A stretch of 24,778 nt of DNA from a virus: the IMG/VR virus record IMGVR_UViG_3300019132_000064, positions 1 through 24,778 of that record, one strand, 5' to 3'. The translations under genes were made by a program, and so were the position numbers. The notes under the pieces are model-generated. The model worked only from the letters and a program-made list of their open reading frames with translations. It had not been told where the DNA came from and searched no databases. Positions within the stretch are counted from its first letter, which is position 1. Every line of letters starts with the position of its first letter. This document shows positions 6,974 through 12,517 of this stretch, piece after piece.

Positions 6974-7401
6974 TAGGCGGCTTCCTCGTTCGCAAGGCCA
7001 AACGGGAGCGAAGCACCTTCGGGAAGCACCCACATGTGATACATGTCGGCTTCGTCCACGAGGTTAGATCGTGCAGGCATGACTTCGACAGCTACGCGCT
7101 CCGTTCCGAAGAGTTCGTCCTTGATACGTTGCTTGTCACGCCACGGCGGCTCAAGGTTTGATGCAGTGCGGATAGCGCAGTGGAGGACTTCGCCTTCCTG
7201 CGTAGGGACGGGGCGGACTAGAACCGCGTAAAGCTGGTTCCTGTATGCGTACCGGATGCGCCTGCACCAGCCCGTGCCGGGGATGCCATGGGGGAGATCG
7301 ATCCGATCCCATGCGCCCCATTTGCCGGAGCGGATGGCTTGCCTCTCCATGGCATAGGCAGCACGGCGCTGGTCGCGAGTTCCCGAAATGCCAAGGCCCA
7401 T
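6973..7401 (-). CDS. DUF7694-like phage protein
   Basis: A 142-aa protein with the start taken at MGLGISGTRDQRRAAYAMER, directly after the stop of the 36-aa membrane peptide (one-base gap) and preceded by GGTGGGGG. An ATG at 7446 would add 15 residues. It has a compact, aromatic C-terminal domain (RNQLYAVLVRPV, HCAIRTASNLEPPWRDKQRIKDE, ADMYHMWVLPEGASLPFGL). The MWVLPEGxxLPFGL ending is a signature I associate with DUF7694 proteins of rhizobial phages, whose biochemical function I do not know. It belongs to the left early operon. Confidence 0.75.
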   Translation of the reverse strand: MGLGISGTRDQRRAAYAMERQAIRSGKWGAWDRIDLPHGIPGTGWCRRIRYAYRNQLYAVLVRPVPTQEGEVLHCAIRTASNLEPPWRDKQRIKDELFGTERVAVEVMPARSNLVDEADMYHMWVLPEGASLPFGLANEEAA

Positions 7402-7402
7402 C

Positions 7403-7513
7403 TCAGTAGCCCCCACCGAGAGCCACACATCCGAGGCCAACAACACCGATCAGGAACACGACGGCAAAGCCATCGCGGGCGACTTCAAGAAGGAAGGTGG
7501 AGAGGGGTTGCAT
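7403..7513 (-). CDS. 36-aa membrane micro-protein, first gene of left operon
   Basis: Begins MQPLSTFLLEVARDG, followed by one hydrophobic span (FAVVFLIGVVGLGCVALGGG). It starts about 24 bases after the predicted start point of the leftward promoter and stops one base before the next gene. The ribosome binding site is poor (GGATGAG). A first-expressed, single-span peptide would fit a host-takeover or exclusion role, but that is only a guess. Confidence 0.5.
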   Translation of the reverse strand: MQPLSTFLLEVARDGFAVVFLIGVVGLGCVALGGGY

Positions 7514-7543
7514 GGAGGCTCATCCGTGGTGTTTGGATGAGCA

Positions 7544-7571
7544 ACCATACCAATTCGGTATTAACTGTCAA
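7544..7571 (-). promoter_or_regulatory. Leftward early promoter (PL-like)
   Basis: On the minus strand, TTGACA (7571-7566) is followed after 16 bases by TATGGT (7549-7544). The -35 box is a perfect consensus. One operator lies between the boxes and a second abuts the -35 box, so repressor binding would block RNA polymerase. It drives the left operon that ends at 3836. Confidence 0.75.
7547..7561. promoter_or_regulatory. Repressor operator OL1
   Basis: ATACC-AATTC-GGTAT: perfect 5-base arms around a 5-base centre. It matches the sites beside cI and lies in the spacer of the leftward promoter. Confidence 0.75.
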
Positions 7572-7585
7572 TACCAAATCGGAAT
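7571..7585. promoter_or_regulatory. Repressor operator OL2
   Basis: ATACC-AAATC-GGAAT: one mismatch in the second arm. It is 24 bp centre-to-centre from OL1 and overlaps the first base of the -35 box, so cooperative binding with OL1 is plausible. Confidence 0.68.
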
Positions 7586-7680
7586 TGATTAAGTATGAAG
7601 AAGTGGCCGAGATTGTGAACTATTGTGGAAAACGATTTCAGACTCGACTCTTCTTTCACCATTCGGCAGCCTGAGAACAT

Positions 7681-7953
7681 ATGCAGAACATCGGGGCCAA
7701 AATGGAAGCAAGGCACTATGTGAGTGAGTTACGGCAGGCGAGGGCGCTGGACATCGTTTGCGAGGATTGCGGGCGCACCAGACGCTTCCAGCGGCGCTAC
7801 CTGTTGGAACTGGACATGGAAGGATTCACGAGCTTTCACCAGCTCGGTAGCAAGCTCGTATGCAAGCACTGCCGGGAACGTCGCGGGGAAGGGCGGAACA
7901 TCTCTCTTAAGCCCCGCTGGTTCTCTCACCTACGGGCGACGGGGCGGCACTAG
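7681..7953 (+). CDS. Small zinc-ribbon protein in the immunity region
   Basis: A 90-aa protein beginning MQNIGAKMEARHYVSELRQA. Residues ~25-29 (VCEDC) and ~60-64 (VCKHC) form two Cys-x2-Cys pairs about 33 residues apart, a zinc ribbon. Between them lies RRFQRRYLLELDMEGFTSFHQLG. A second ATG at 7702 (MEARHY) could be the true start, since no strong ribosome site precedes the first. It is transcribed away from the leftward operators and ends just before the shared terminator at 7965. A regulatory role is possible. I know similar small zinc proteins in rhizobial genomes but not their function. Confidence 0.7.
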   Translation: MQNIGAKMEARHYVSELRQARALDIVCEDCGRTRRFQRRYLLELDMEGFTSFHQLGSKLVCKHCRERRGEGRNISLKPRWFSHLRATGRH

Positions 7954-7958
7954 GCAGC

Positions 7959-7984
7959 AAAAAACCCCGGTCTTTCGACCGGGG
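7959..7984 (-). terminator. Terminator of the cI-lipoprotein transcript
   Basis: On the minus strand CCCCGGTC-GAAA-GACCGGGG is followed by TTTTTT: an 8-bp stem with a GNRA tetraloop and a run of six T. It lies between two convergent genes and is strong in the minus direction. In the plus direction the stem may also slow transcription from the zinc-ribbon gene. Confidence 0.88.
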
Positions 7985-8002
7985 CTCTAAATCACAACGC
8001 AA

Positions 8003-8452
8003 TTATGAGGTCGGCGGAGCTTCCTCCTTGACGGGGCCCCGGGCGGGTCGCTTGGTCGGCTTGCCCCGAAGCACAAGGGGTTCCAGTCTGACTGAGACTG
8101 GGTTCGGGTAATGCTCCAGGGTTGAGCCAGTCGCGGCATCAACACCCATGCCGACAAGGCCTCCAATGAGCACGTTGCCGGCAAAGCCCGCAGCGCCGCT
8201 GCCAGCCACGCGGGTCTGAACCATCACGTCCTGGCTATGGTAGCCCTCCTTGGTGAAGGTGGCGACGAACTCCGACTTGCGGCTCACCTCAAGCGTGCAT
8301 GGCGTTGTAGGGCAGGTGAGGCCGGTCGACGTCCTCATGGCTGCCGGCGGATCGGAATCAAAGGTGACCTGTTCCGTTGTGCCCCGTGTGACGGTGGCGC
8401 AGGCCCCTAAGGAAAGTGTGCTCGCAACAACTGCGAGAAAATAAATGCGCAT
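8003..8452 (-). CDS. Lipoprotein, PEGA-like, lysogeny cargo gene
   Basis: A 149-aa exported lipoprotein. The signal MRIYFLAVVASTLSLGAC ends in a lipobox (LGAC), with the lipidated Cys at position 18. After it comes a small beta-rich domain (TEQVTFDSDPPAAM to EVSRKSEFVATFTKEGYHSQ) resembling PEGA-type surface domains, a Gly-rich hydrophobic stretch (GSGAAGFAGNVLIGGLVGMG), and a basic Pro/Lys tail. Two further Cys (47 and 52) flank the TCPTTPC loop and may form a disulphide. It lies downstream of cI on the same strand with a 151-bp gap and ends at the strong terminator. It may therefore be expressed in the lysogen, as a lambda rex-like or other lysogenic-conversion gene. Confidence 0.8.
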   Translation of the reverse strand: MRIYFLAVVASTLSLGACATVTRGTTEQVTFDSDPPAAMRTSTGLTCPTTPCTLEVSRKSEFVATFTKEGYHSQDVMVQTRVAGSGAAGFAGNVLIGGLVGMGVDAATGSTLEHYPNPVSVRLEPLVLRGKPTKRPARGPVKEEAPPTS

Positions 8453-8603
8453 TGGTGCCCCCAGTATCCGGCGCTGGAAGGTTATCTCTTGCCGGCAACG
8501 GGATCACGCTAAGCATTCGGGCCGTAGCTGGACAAGCTAAACTAACGATCTGTTAACATTTTTGAGGGGTGGGTATCGGTGCCCGAGATGACACCAGGCG
8601 CCA

Positions 8604-9290
8604 TTAGACACCAAGAAGTTCATCTGTCGGGATCACCCGCAAGATGCGCTTTACCTTGGTCATCTCAAACTCAAGATCTTTAGCCGGATTGAACTGCGAA
8701 ACAACCAGCCGAGTCGGTGTCTGCTTCACCAAGCGCTTGATGTAGCCCTTGCCCGCCTCGCTTTCGCTCTCGCCGTGCAGCTCGACAACCACGTATTCGC
8801 CTGTACGAGGCTTCCTGTGTGGGTCCACGTAGAGCCGTTCCCCAGGTTCAAACTTCGGGAACATGCTGTCGTTTTCGACATAGAGGCAGAACACATCCTT
8901 CCGGGTCGCAATGCCTGGGGGGCGTGGGGCCATGTCGATCTGCTCGCCATTAAACCGGAAGTCGCCATCCTCATCCCCACCGCCTACAGCTGTCCCATAC
9001 ACAGGGACATCCCGAGGGCCGCCGAATCGTTGGTTGGTAGGCACAGACTCGACCCTGGATAGGTCAACATCGGGTGGCGTGGTCGCGCCGGATTGATGGC
9101 TCCGATCGGGAAAAAGGATTTCCTCGGCAGTGACCCCAAGGTGAGGAGCAAGCCTCTCGGCCCATGCCTTCGTGAGCTCACGTTCGCCGTCCTCAAGGCG
9201 CTTGATCTGCGGCTGACTGGTGCCGGCAAGCGACGCGAGTTTTGCCTGTGAAAGGCCTTTTTGCTCTCGGAGGGCTCTTAAGCTGGGCAT
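8604..9290 (-). CDS. cI: Prophage repressor, XRE-HTH plus S24 peptidase domain
   Basis: A 228-aa repressor. Residues ~3-60 are a helix-turn-helix (LRALREQKGLSQAKLASLAGTSQPQIKRLEDGERELT). A linker follows, then a LexA/S24 domain with catalytic Ser142 in VENDSMFPKFEPGE and Lys185 in GYIKRL. The usual Ala-Gly or Cys-Gly self-cleavage bond appears as Val102-Gly103 (GTAVGGGD), which may slow SOS-dependent cleavage. The start is taken at MPSLRALREQ (9290), just before the HTH; in-frame ATGs at 9353 and 9425 would run across the operators. The mRNA has no good ribosome site at 9290, so it may be leaderless or start at 9353. One operator (9289-9303) overlaps the start codon, suggesting autoregulation. 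Confidence 0.92.
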   Translation of the reverse strand: MPSLRALREQKGLSQAKLASLAGTSQPQIKRLEDGERELTKAWAERLAPHLGVTAEEILFPDRSHQSGATTPPDVDLSRVESVPTNQRFGGPRDVPVYGTAVGGGDEDGDFRFNGEQIDMAPRPPGIATRKDVFCLYVENDSMFPKFEPGERLYVDPHRKPRTGEYVVVELHGESESEAGKGYIKRLVKQTPTRLVVSQFNPAKDLEFEMTKVKRILRVIPTDELLGV

Positions 9291-9303
9291 ACCAAATTGG
9301 TAA
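9289..9303. promoter_or_regulatory. Repressor operator OR-a (at the cI start)
   Basis: ATACC-AAATT-GGTAA, one mismatch in the right arm. It overlaps the cI ATG by two bases, so its occupancy should repress cI itself. Confidence 0.7.
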
Positions 9304-9325
9304 TCCACAGGCCCAACAGCGTCTA

Positions 9326-9340
9326 ACTCCAAATTGGTAT
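9326..9340. promoter_or_regulatory. Repressor operator OR-b (middle)
   Basis: ACTCC-AAATT-GGTAT: a good right arm but a weak left arm, hence probably the lowest-affinity of the three sites. It is centred 37 bp from OR-a and 33 bp from OR-c. Confidence 0.55.
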
Positions 9341-9347
9341 GTGATTG

Positions 9348-9376
9348 TTGCATGTCCGATACCGTTTTGGTATTAA
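9348..9376 (+). promoter_or_regulatory. Rightward early promoter (PR-like) for cro
   Basis: TTGCAT (9348-9353) and TATTAA (9371-9376) are separated by 17 bases. The operator at 9359-9373 fills the spacer and overlaps the -10 box. Transcription would start near 9382-9384, at or next to the cro ATG, so the cro mRNA may be leaderless. Confidence 0.6.
9359..9373. promoter_or_regulatory. Repressor operator OR-c (in the cro promoter)
   Basis: ATACC-GTTTT-GGTAT has perfect arms. It sits over the rightward promoter, so repressor bound here should silence cro and the right operon. Confidence 0.75.
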
Positions 9377-9383
9377 TGAGGGC

Positions 9384-9617
9384 ATGAAGCTTGCTGATTA
9401 TCTCTCGAAACACGGCCTTACCCATGCGGATTTCGCGTCCAAGATTGGGGCGTCACAGGCCGATATAAGCCGCTACATCAGTGGGGCGCGCACCCCGCGA
9501 CCGGCTCGAATGGCGCTGATTACCTTGGCTACCAAAGGCAAGGTTACAGCAAACGACTTCATTCCGCCCCCTACTCAAAAGAGGGTGGTCAGCGGCACCC
9601 AAGATGAGGCCGCGTGA
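9384..9617 (+). CDS. cro: Cro-like HTH regulator
   Basis: A 77-aa protein consisting almost entirely of a helix-turn-helix: MKLADYLSKHGLTHADFASKIGASQADISRYISGARTPRP, followed by a helical tail ALITLATKGKVTANDFIPP. The pattern matches YdaS/Cro-type phage regulators. It is divergent from cI across the three-operator region and is the first gene of the rightward transcript, which identifies it as the Cro counterpart. The start at 9384 is chosen because the HTH begins there; an upstream in-frame start at 9345 would run through the promoter. GAGGG lies only one base before the ATG, too close for normal use. Confidence 0.85.
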   Translation: MKLADYLSKHGLTHADFASKIGASQADISRYISGARTPRPARMALITLATKGKVTANDFIPPPTQKRVVSGTQDEAA

Positions 9618-9904
9618 TGGGTGCCATTCTCATTCATCCCATCGGCTCTTCCTCCCTGGCTGATGGCACCTGCGCGGGCGACCATGTGCAACCGTTCCCT
9701 CCGGTCGCCCGCGTCTTTCTTTTTCTCTCCACTCTTCGGCAACAGCTGCTTCAGCACGCGGCGAATGTGAGCGCGCACCTGTCTGTCGCTCGCGCCCTTC
9801 GTCTCTTTGCCGTCGCCCATCGTTCCGGCCCCCTGTCTACGGCTGCTGTTTTCGCACCCGGCCTGTCCACCGTCACAGCAAATATTCCTGAGATCGAAGC
9901 ATGA
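9617..9904 (+). CDS. Doubtful ORF between cro and the CII-like gene
   Basis: A 95-aa frame starting MGAILIHPIGSSSLADGTCA. It overlaps the cro stop by one base (TGATG) and the next gene's start by four (ATGA), as a real operon gene would. Against it, a strong terminator hairpin (9673-9713 plus T-rich tail) lies inside, and its product (Ala/Leu/Ser-rich) matches nothing I know. An opposing minus-strand frame (9820-9575) begins MGDGKETKGASDRQVRAHIRR and also has coding-like GC-rich third positions. I regard this mainly as a regulatory spacer that may encode one of the two. Confidence 0.3.
   Translation: MGAILIHPIGSSSLADGTCAGDHVQPFPPVARVFLFLSTLRQQLLQHAANVSAHLSVARALRLFAVAHRSGPLSTAAVFAPGLSTVTANIPEIEA
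9673..9724 (+). terminator. tR1-like terminator after cro
   Basis: A perfect 11-bp stem (CGCGGGCGACC / GGTCGCCCGCG) with a 19-base loop is followed by TCTTTCTTTTT. It lies 56 bp after the cro stop and before the replication genes, the position of lambda tR1. Right-operon expression would then need read-through, antitermination or another promoter in 9725-9900, where I see no clear one. Confidence 0.82.
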
Positions 9905-10404
9905 ACACGCGCTATCTCGCCCGCATCGATTACGACCGCCTGAAGAAGGCGCAAGACGAGCTGATTAAGCATCCGGAGGTTGGAGGCCCGAAGGCGGCGG
10001 CCGAGGTCACACGTGTCGATCCGGCCCGTCTCTCCCGCTACGGCAGCCCGCATGAGACGACCAACGCACCAGTTGATGTGATCGCCGATCTGGAGGCGAA
10101 GGCGAATGCGCCTATCGTCACCCGTATTCTGGCGGATCTGCATGACTGCGATCTCGTCCCGCGTGACCGCTCTCTCAAGCAGCAGTCCGACTATGATGAG
10201 CATGCCACTGACCTGACCCGCGCGGCCTGTGCACTGATGGTGAAGCTGCAAGAGGCCCGCAAAGACGGCATTGATGCCGTGGAGCTCGTTCAGCTGGAAT
10301 CCCTCGCTACGCAGCTGCAGATCGAGATTGCCGAGTTCCGCCGCGATGCCAAGCGCGATCTGAGCGCCCCGGTGCCGATGCGCCGGACTGGCGGTGCAGC
10401 ATGA
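9901..10404 (+). CDS. CII-like phage regulatory protein
   Basis: A 167-aa protein beginning MNTRYLARIDYDRLKKAQDE. Residues ~20-60 hold a diverged HTH (GGPKAAAEVTRVDPARLSRYGSPHET), then PVDVIADLEAKANAPIVTRILADLHD, which I associate with the phage regulatory protein CII (CP76) type. The C-terminal half is a long helix (LVQLESLATQLQIEIAEFRRDAKRD) likely to oligomerise. It is the first conserved gene after the tR1-like terminator, where lambda carries cII. A role in the lysis-lysogeny decision is inferred from position and pattern. Confidence 0.65.
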   Translation: MNTRYLARIDYDRLKKAQDELIKHPEVGGPKAAAEVTRVDPARLSRYGSPHETTNAPVDVIADLEAKANAPIVTRILADLHDCDLVPRDRSLKQQSDYDEHATDLTRAACALMVKLQEARKDGIDAVELVQLESLATQLQIEIAEFRRDAKRDLSAPVPMRRTGGAA

Positions 10405-10700
10405 GCCGCCGCATTCCTGACGAGAAGATTGCCGTCGCCCGCGCACTTCGCGCCAAAGGCCATAGCATCAGCGAGGTTCAGGCTCTCGCCCGCATCAGCC
10501 GGGGCAGGGCCCATGAGTTCACCAAGGGCATCCAACTTCCATTCGGGCCTCTGAAGCGCGGGCCCAAGAAGCAGATCGCGTTCAACGTCTGCAAGGCGCT
10601 GAAGGATCAGGGGCTGACCTATCGGGCCATCGCAGCCCGCCTCGGCTGCGGCGTCGGCTCCGTTCACCGCACCCTCAAGACCGGAAAGGCTGCCGCATGA
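10401..10700 (+). CDS. Small HTH protein (two helix-turn-helix-like segments)
   Basis: A 99-aa basic protein. Segments at ~12-37 (ALRAKGHSISEVQALARISRGRAHEF) and ~67-93 (ALKDQGLTYRAIAARLGCGVGSVHRTLKTGK) both look like resolvase/homeodomain-type HTH motifs, joined by a basic linker (PLKRGPKKQ). Start and stop overlap both neighbours by ATGA. It probably binds DNA as a regulator or replication accessory. Family unknown to me. Confidence 0.72.
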   Translation: MSRRIPDEKIAVARALRAKGHSISEVQALARISRGRAHEFTKGIQLPFGPLKRGPKKQIAFNVCKALKDQGLTYRAIAARLGCGVGSVHRTLKTGKAAA

Positions 10701-10975
10701 GCGATGGATCAAACACCGAGCCGGTCACATCCTTCATGGACCGCATCCTCAACCTGAAAGCGGAAGAGGATCAGATCAGGGAAGACATCAAGAGCGTCTA
10801 TGCCGAGGCCAAGGCCATGGGCTTCGACAAGACAGCCTTAGGCGATGCCATCGCGCGCATCCGCAAGATGCAGAAGGACCCCGAGAAGCTCTCCGAGCGT
10901 GAGACTATCCGTGACCTGTACCTACAGGCCTACGAGGACGCCTCACGCACGCATACGCATGCGCGTGAGGGCTGA
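10697..10975 (+). CDS. DUF2312 / GapR-like nucleoid protein
   Basis: A 92-aa, highly helical protein: FMDRILNLKAEEDQIREDIKSVYAEAKAMGFDKTALGDAIARIRKMQKDP then a C-terminal dimer-type helix (ETIRDLYLQAYEDA). The EDIKSVYAEAKAMGFD segment is the hallmark of DUF2312, the alphaproteobacterial family that includes GapR, which clamps overtwisted DNA ahead of replication and transcription. A phage copy among replication genes could aid phage replication or compete with host GapR. It supports an alphaproteobacterial host. Confidence 0.85.
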   Translation: MSDGSNTEPVTSFMDRILNLKAEEDQIREDIKSVYAEAKAMGFDKTALGDAIARIRKMQKDPEKLSERETIRDLYLQAYEDASRTHTHAREG

Positions 10976-10977
10976 GC

Positions 10978-11463
10978 ATGGACGACGTTTGCATCCTCGG
11001 CGTAGATCCCGGCTCTTCAGGCGCCATCGCCCTCTATTGGCCGTCCGCTCCTCACATGATCATTGCTGAGGATGTGCCGACCGTTGACGGCGCGATCAAT
11101 CCGGCTGCCCTGGCACGTCGACTGGAAGAGGCGAGGCCATCTCTCGCGATGGTCGAACTGGTCGGCGCCATGCCCAAGCAGGGCGTCTCCTCAACCTTCA
11201 AGTTCGGCGTTGCTTACGGCCTGGTCCGCGGTGTGATCGGTGCCGCCTTCATCCCCATGCACCTCGTCACCCCCGGCAAGTGGAAGAAACACTTCCGGCT
11301 CTCGTCCGACAAGGAAGAAGCGAGGGCGCTTGCAACCCGCCTCTGGCCTGCGGCGACATGCTTCTCCCGCAAGAAGGATCACGGCAGGGCTGAAGCAGCT
11401 CTGATCGCCCGCTATGCCGCCGAGACGATGTTCCGCGACGTTCAGCCGAGGGTGACGCCATGA
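10978..11463 (+). CDS. RuvC-like Holliday junction resolvase
   Basis: A 161-aa RNase H-fold nuclease. Asp10 in ILGVDPGSSGAIALY, Glu60 in LAMVELVG, and the C-terminal Asp134/His135 with Glu139 in KKDHGRAEAALIARY form the RuvC-type metal site. It follows the phage RuvC pattern, including TFKFGVAYGLVRGV and the TPGKWKKHF block. It would cut four-way junctions made by the ERF/exonuclease system and resolve branched DNA before packaging. It begins two bases after the GapR-like gene. Confidence 0.9.
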   Translation: MDDVCILGVDPGSSGAIALYWPSAPHMIIAEDVPTVDGAINPAALARRLEEARPSLAMVELVGAMPKQGVSSTFKFGVAYGLVRGVIGAAFIPMHLVTPGKWKKHFRLSSDKEEARALATRLWPAATCFSRKKDHGRAEAALIARYAAETMFRDVQPRVTP

Positions 11464-11723
11464 GCGAAAAGCCCTCCCTCGACGCCCAGATCAGCGCTGT
11501 CGCATGCGACATGCTCTCCCGTCGTGGCTTCCTGGAAGCCGCGGAGCGCCGCCTTCAGAGCGACCGCCTGAAGCCTAGCGAACGTGAGACCATCGAACTG
11601 GACCGCCTCAACACCCTCCGCTCGCAGCCCGCGCTTGAGGCAGCAGTCGAGACCCTGAAGTGGGTCCGCGACAACGTCGATGACATCCGAGCCTTCATGG
11701 CGACCAAAAGAGGCGCGGCATGA
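11460..11723 (+). CDS. 87-aa hypothetical protein, right operon
   Basis: Begins MSEKPSLDAQISAVACDMLS and is predicted almost wholly helical, rich in Arg/Glu (EAAERRLQSDRLKPSERETIELDRLN). Overlaps both neighbours by four bases. No recognised domain; possibly a small structural partner of the replication proteins. Confidence 0.65.
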   Translation: MSEKPSLDAQISAVACDMLSRRGFLEAAERRLQSDRLKPSERETIELDRLNTLRSQPALEAAVETLKWVRDNVDDIRAFMATKRGAA

Positions 11724-12517
11724 GCGGACTGTCACCTGAGATGATCGACGCTATGCTCGCCGCTGGTCTCACTGCTGAGCAGATGGCGGCTCTCGTAAAG
11801 GCGCAACTAGCAGCCCAGGCAGCTGCCGATGAGGCTCGACGTGCTGCCAAAAGGGAGCAGGCGGCCGAGCGTCAACGGCGCAAGCGTCAACGTGATCGTC
11901 AGTCTGTCACGCATGTCACGCATGTCACGCATGTCACGCGTGACAGCGCGTTACAGACCGTGACAGAGCGTGACCTCCCCTCGGATGGTTCCCCCCAAGA
12001 GAATATAACTCACCCCCCCTCCTTACCTCCCCACAGTTCCGATGCTGACGCATCGGCGCAGCCTGCCGGCAGCGCGGCGGAAGTTTCGATCAACGATCAA
12101 ATCTGGAACTCGAAAGCCGCCCTGGCCGACCTGTCGGGACGATCCGAGGAGGCTGTCGGCAAGTGGATCGGCAAGGCGCTGAAAGACCATCCGCCCGATG
12201 TCGTGAAGCAGGGCATCGACGCCGCCCTGCTCGCCGGAACCAGAGACCCCTTCAGCTACGCCCGCAGCGTGATGCTCAATTCCCGAGGAGCCAAGAATGC
12301 CCAGCAATCAACTCGCGACGGTCGAACCTATCCCGCCGCTCGACCCGAAGGCACCGCGGCTCGAGTCGCTGCCCTCATGGGCTATGAGCCTGAACCAGAC
12401 CTGCATGGATCTGAGGAAGAACGACGCCTATCGGATCGGGACGCATGGCCGAAAGGTCGTCATGCTTCCGGCTTCCTCGATGCCGAGCCTGACGCAGCGG
12501 GCGTTTATCGAGCGTAG
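11720..12517 (+). CDS. Probable phage replication protein containing origin-like repeats
   Basis: A 265-aa protein. The N-terminal ~60 residues are a highly charged helix (AADEARRAAKREQAAERQRRKRQRD). Then comes the repeat VTHVTHVTHVTR encoded by 9-bp tandem repeats (11905-11940), a Ser/Pro-rich linker, and a folded-looking segment at ~125-190 (NDQIWNSKAALADLSGRSEE, then IGKALKDHPPDVVKQGIDAALLAGTRDPFSYARSVM), like the C-terminal domain of phage primosomal or O-type proteins. The frame from 12297 on overlaps the next gene by 221 bp, so its last ~70 residues may be an extension after loss of an earlier stop. Role in replication is inferred from layout and embedded repeats. Confidence 0.65.
   Translation: MSGLSPEMIDAMLAAGLTAEQMAALVKAQLAAQAAADEARRAAKREQAAERQRRKRQRDRQSVTHVTHVTHVTRDSALQTVTERDLPSDGSPQENITHPPSLPPHSSDADASAQPAGSAAEVSINDQIWNSKAALADLSGRSEEAVGKWIGKALKDHPPDVVKQGIDAALLAGTRDPFSYARSVMLNSRGAKNAQQSTRDGRTYPAARPEGTAARVAALMGYEPEPDLHGSEEERRLSDRDAWPKGRHASGFLDAEPDAAGVYRA
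11905..11940. repeat. 9-bp tandem repeats, possible replication-origin iterons
   Basis: TGTCACGCA occurs three times in a row (11905, 11914, 11923) and a fourth time as TGTCACGCG (11932). Inverted copies of the core follow (GTGACAG at 11940-11946 and again just downstream near 11960). A short AT-rich tract (AGAGAATATAACT) lies near 12000. Lambda's origin iterons likewise lie inside the O gene. Confidence 0.6.

Noticed and set aside
7537-7674. Plus-strand frame MSNHTNSVLTVNTKSELIKY (45 aa)
   Set aside because: It runs through both leftward operators and the promoter and lacks a ribosome site; the DNA is better explained as regulatory.
11905-11940. CRISPR array
   Set aside because: Units are 9 bp, contiguous and without spacers, and they lie inside a coding sequence.
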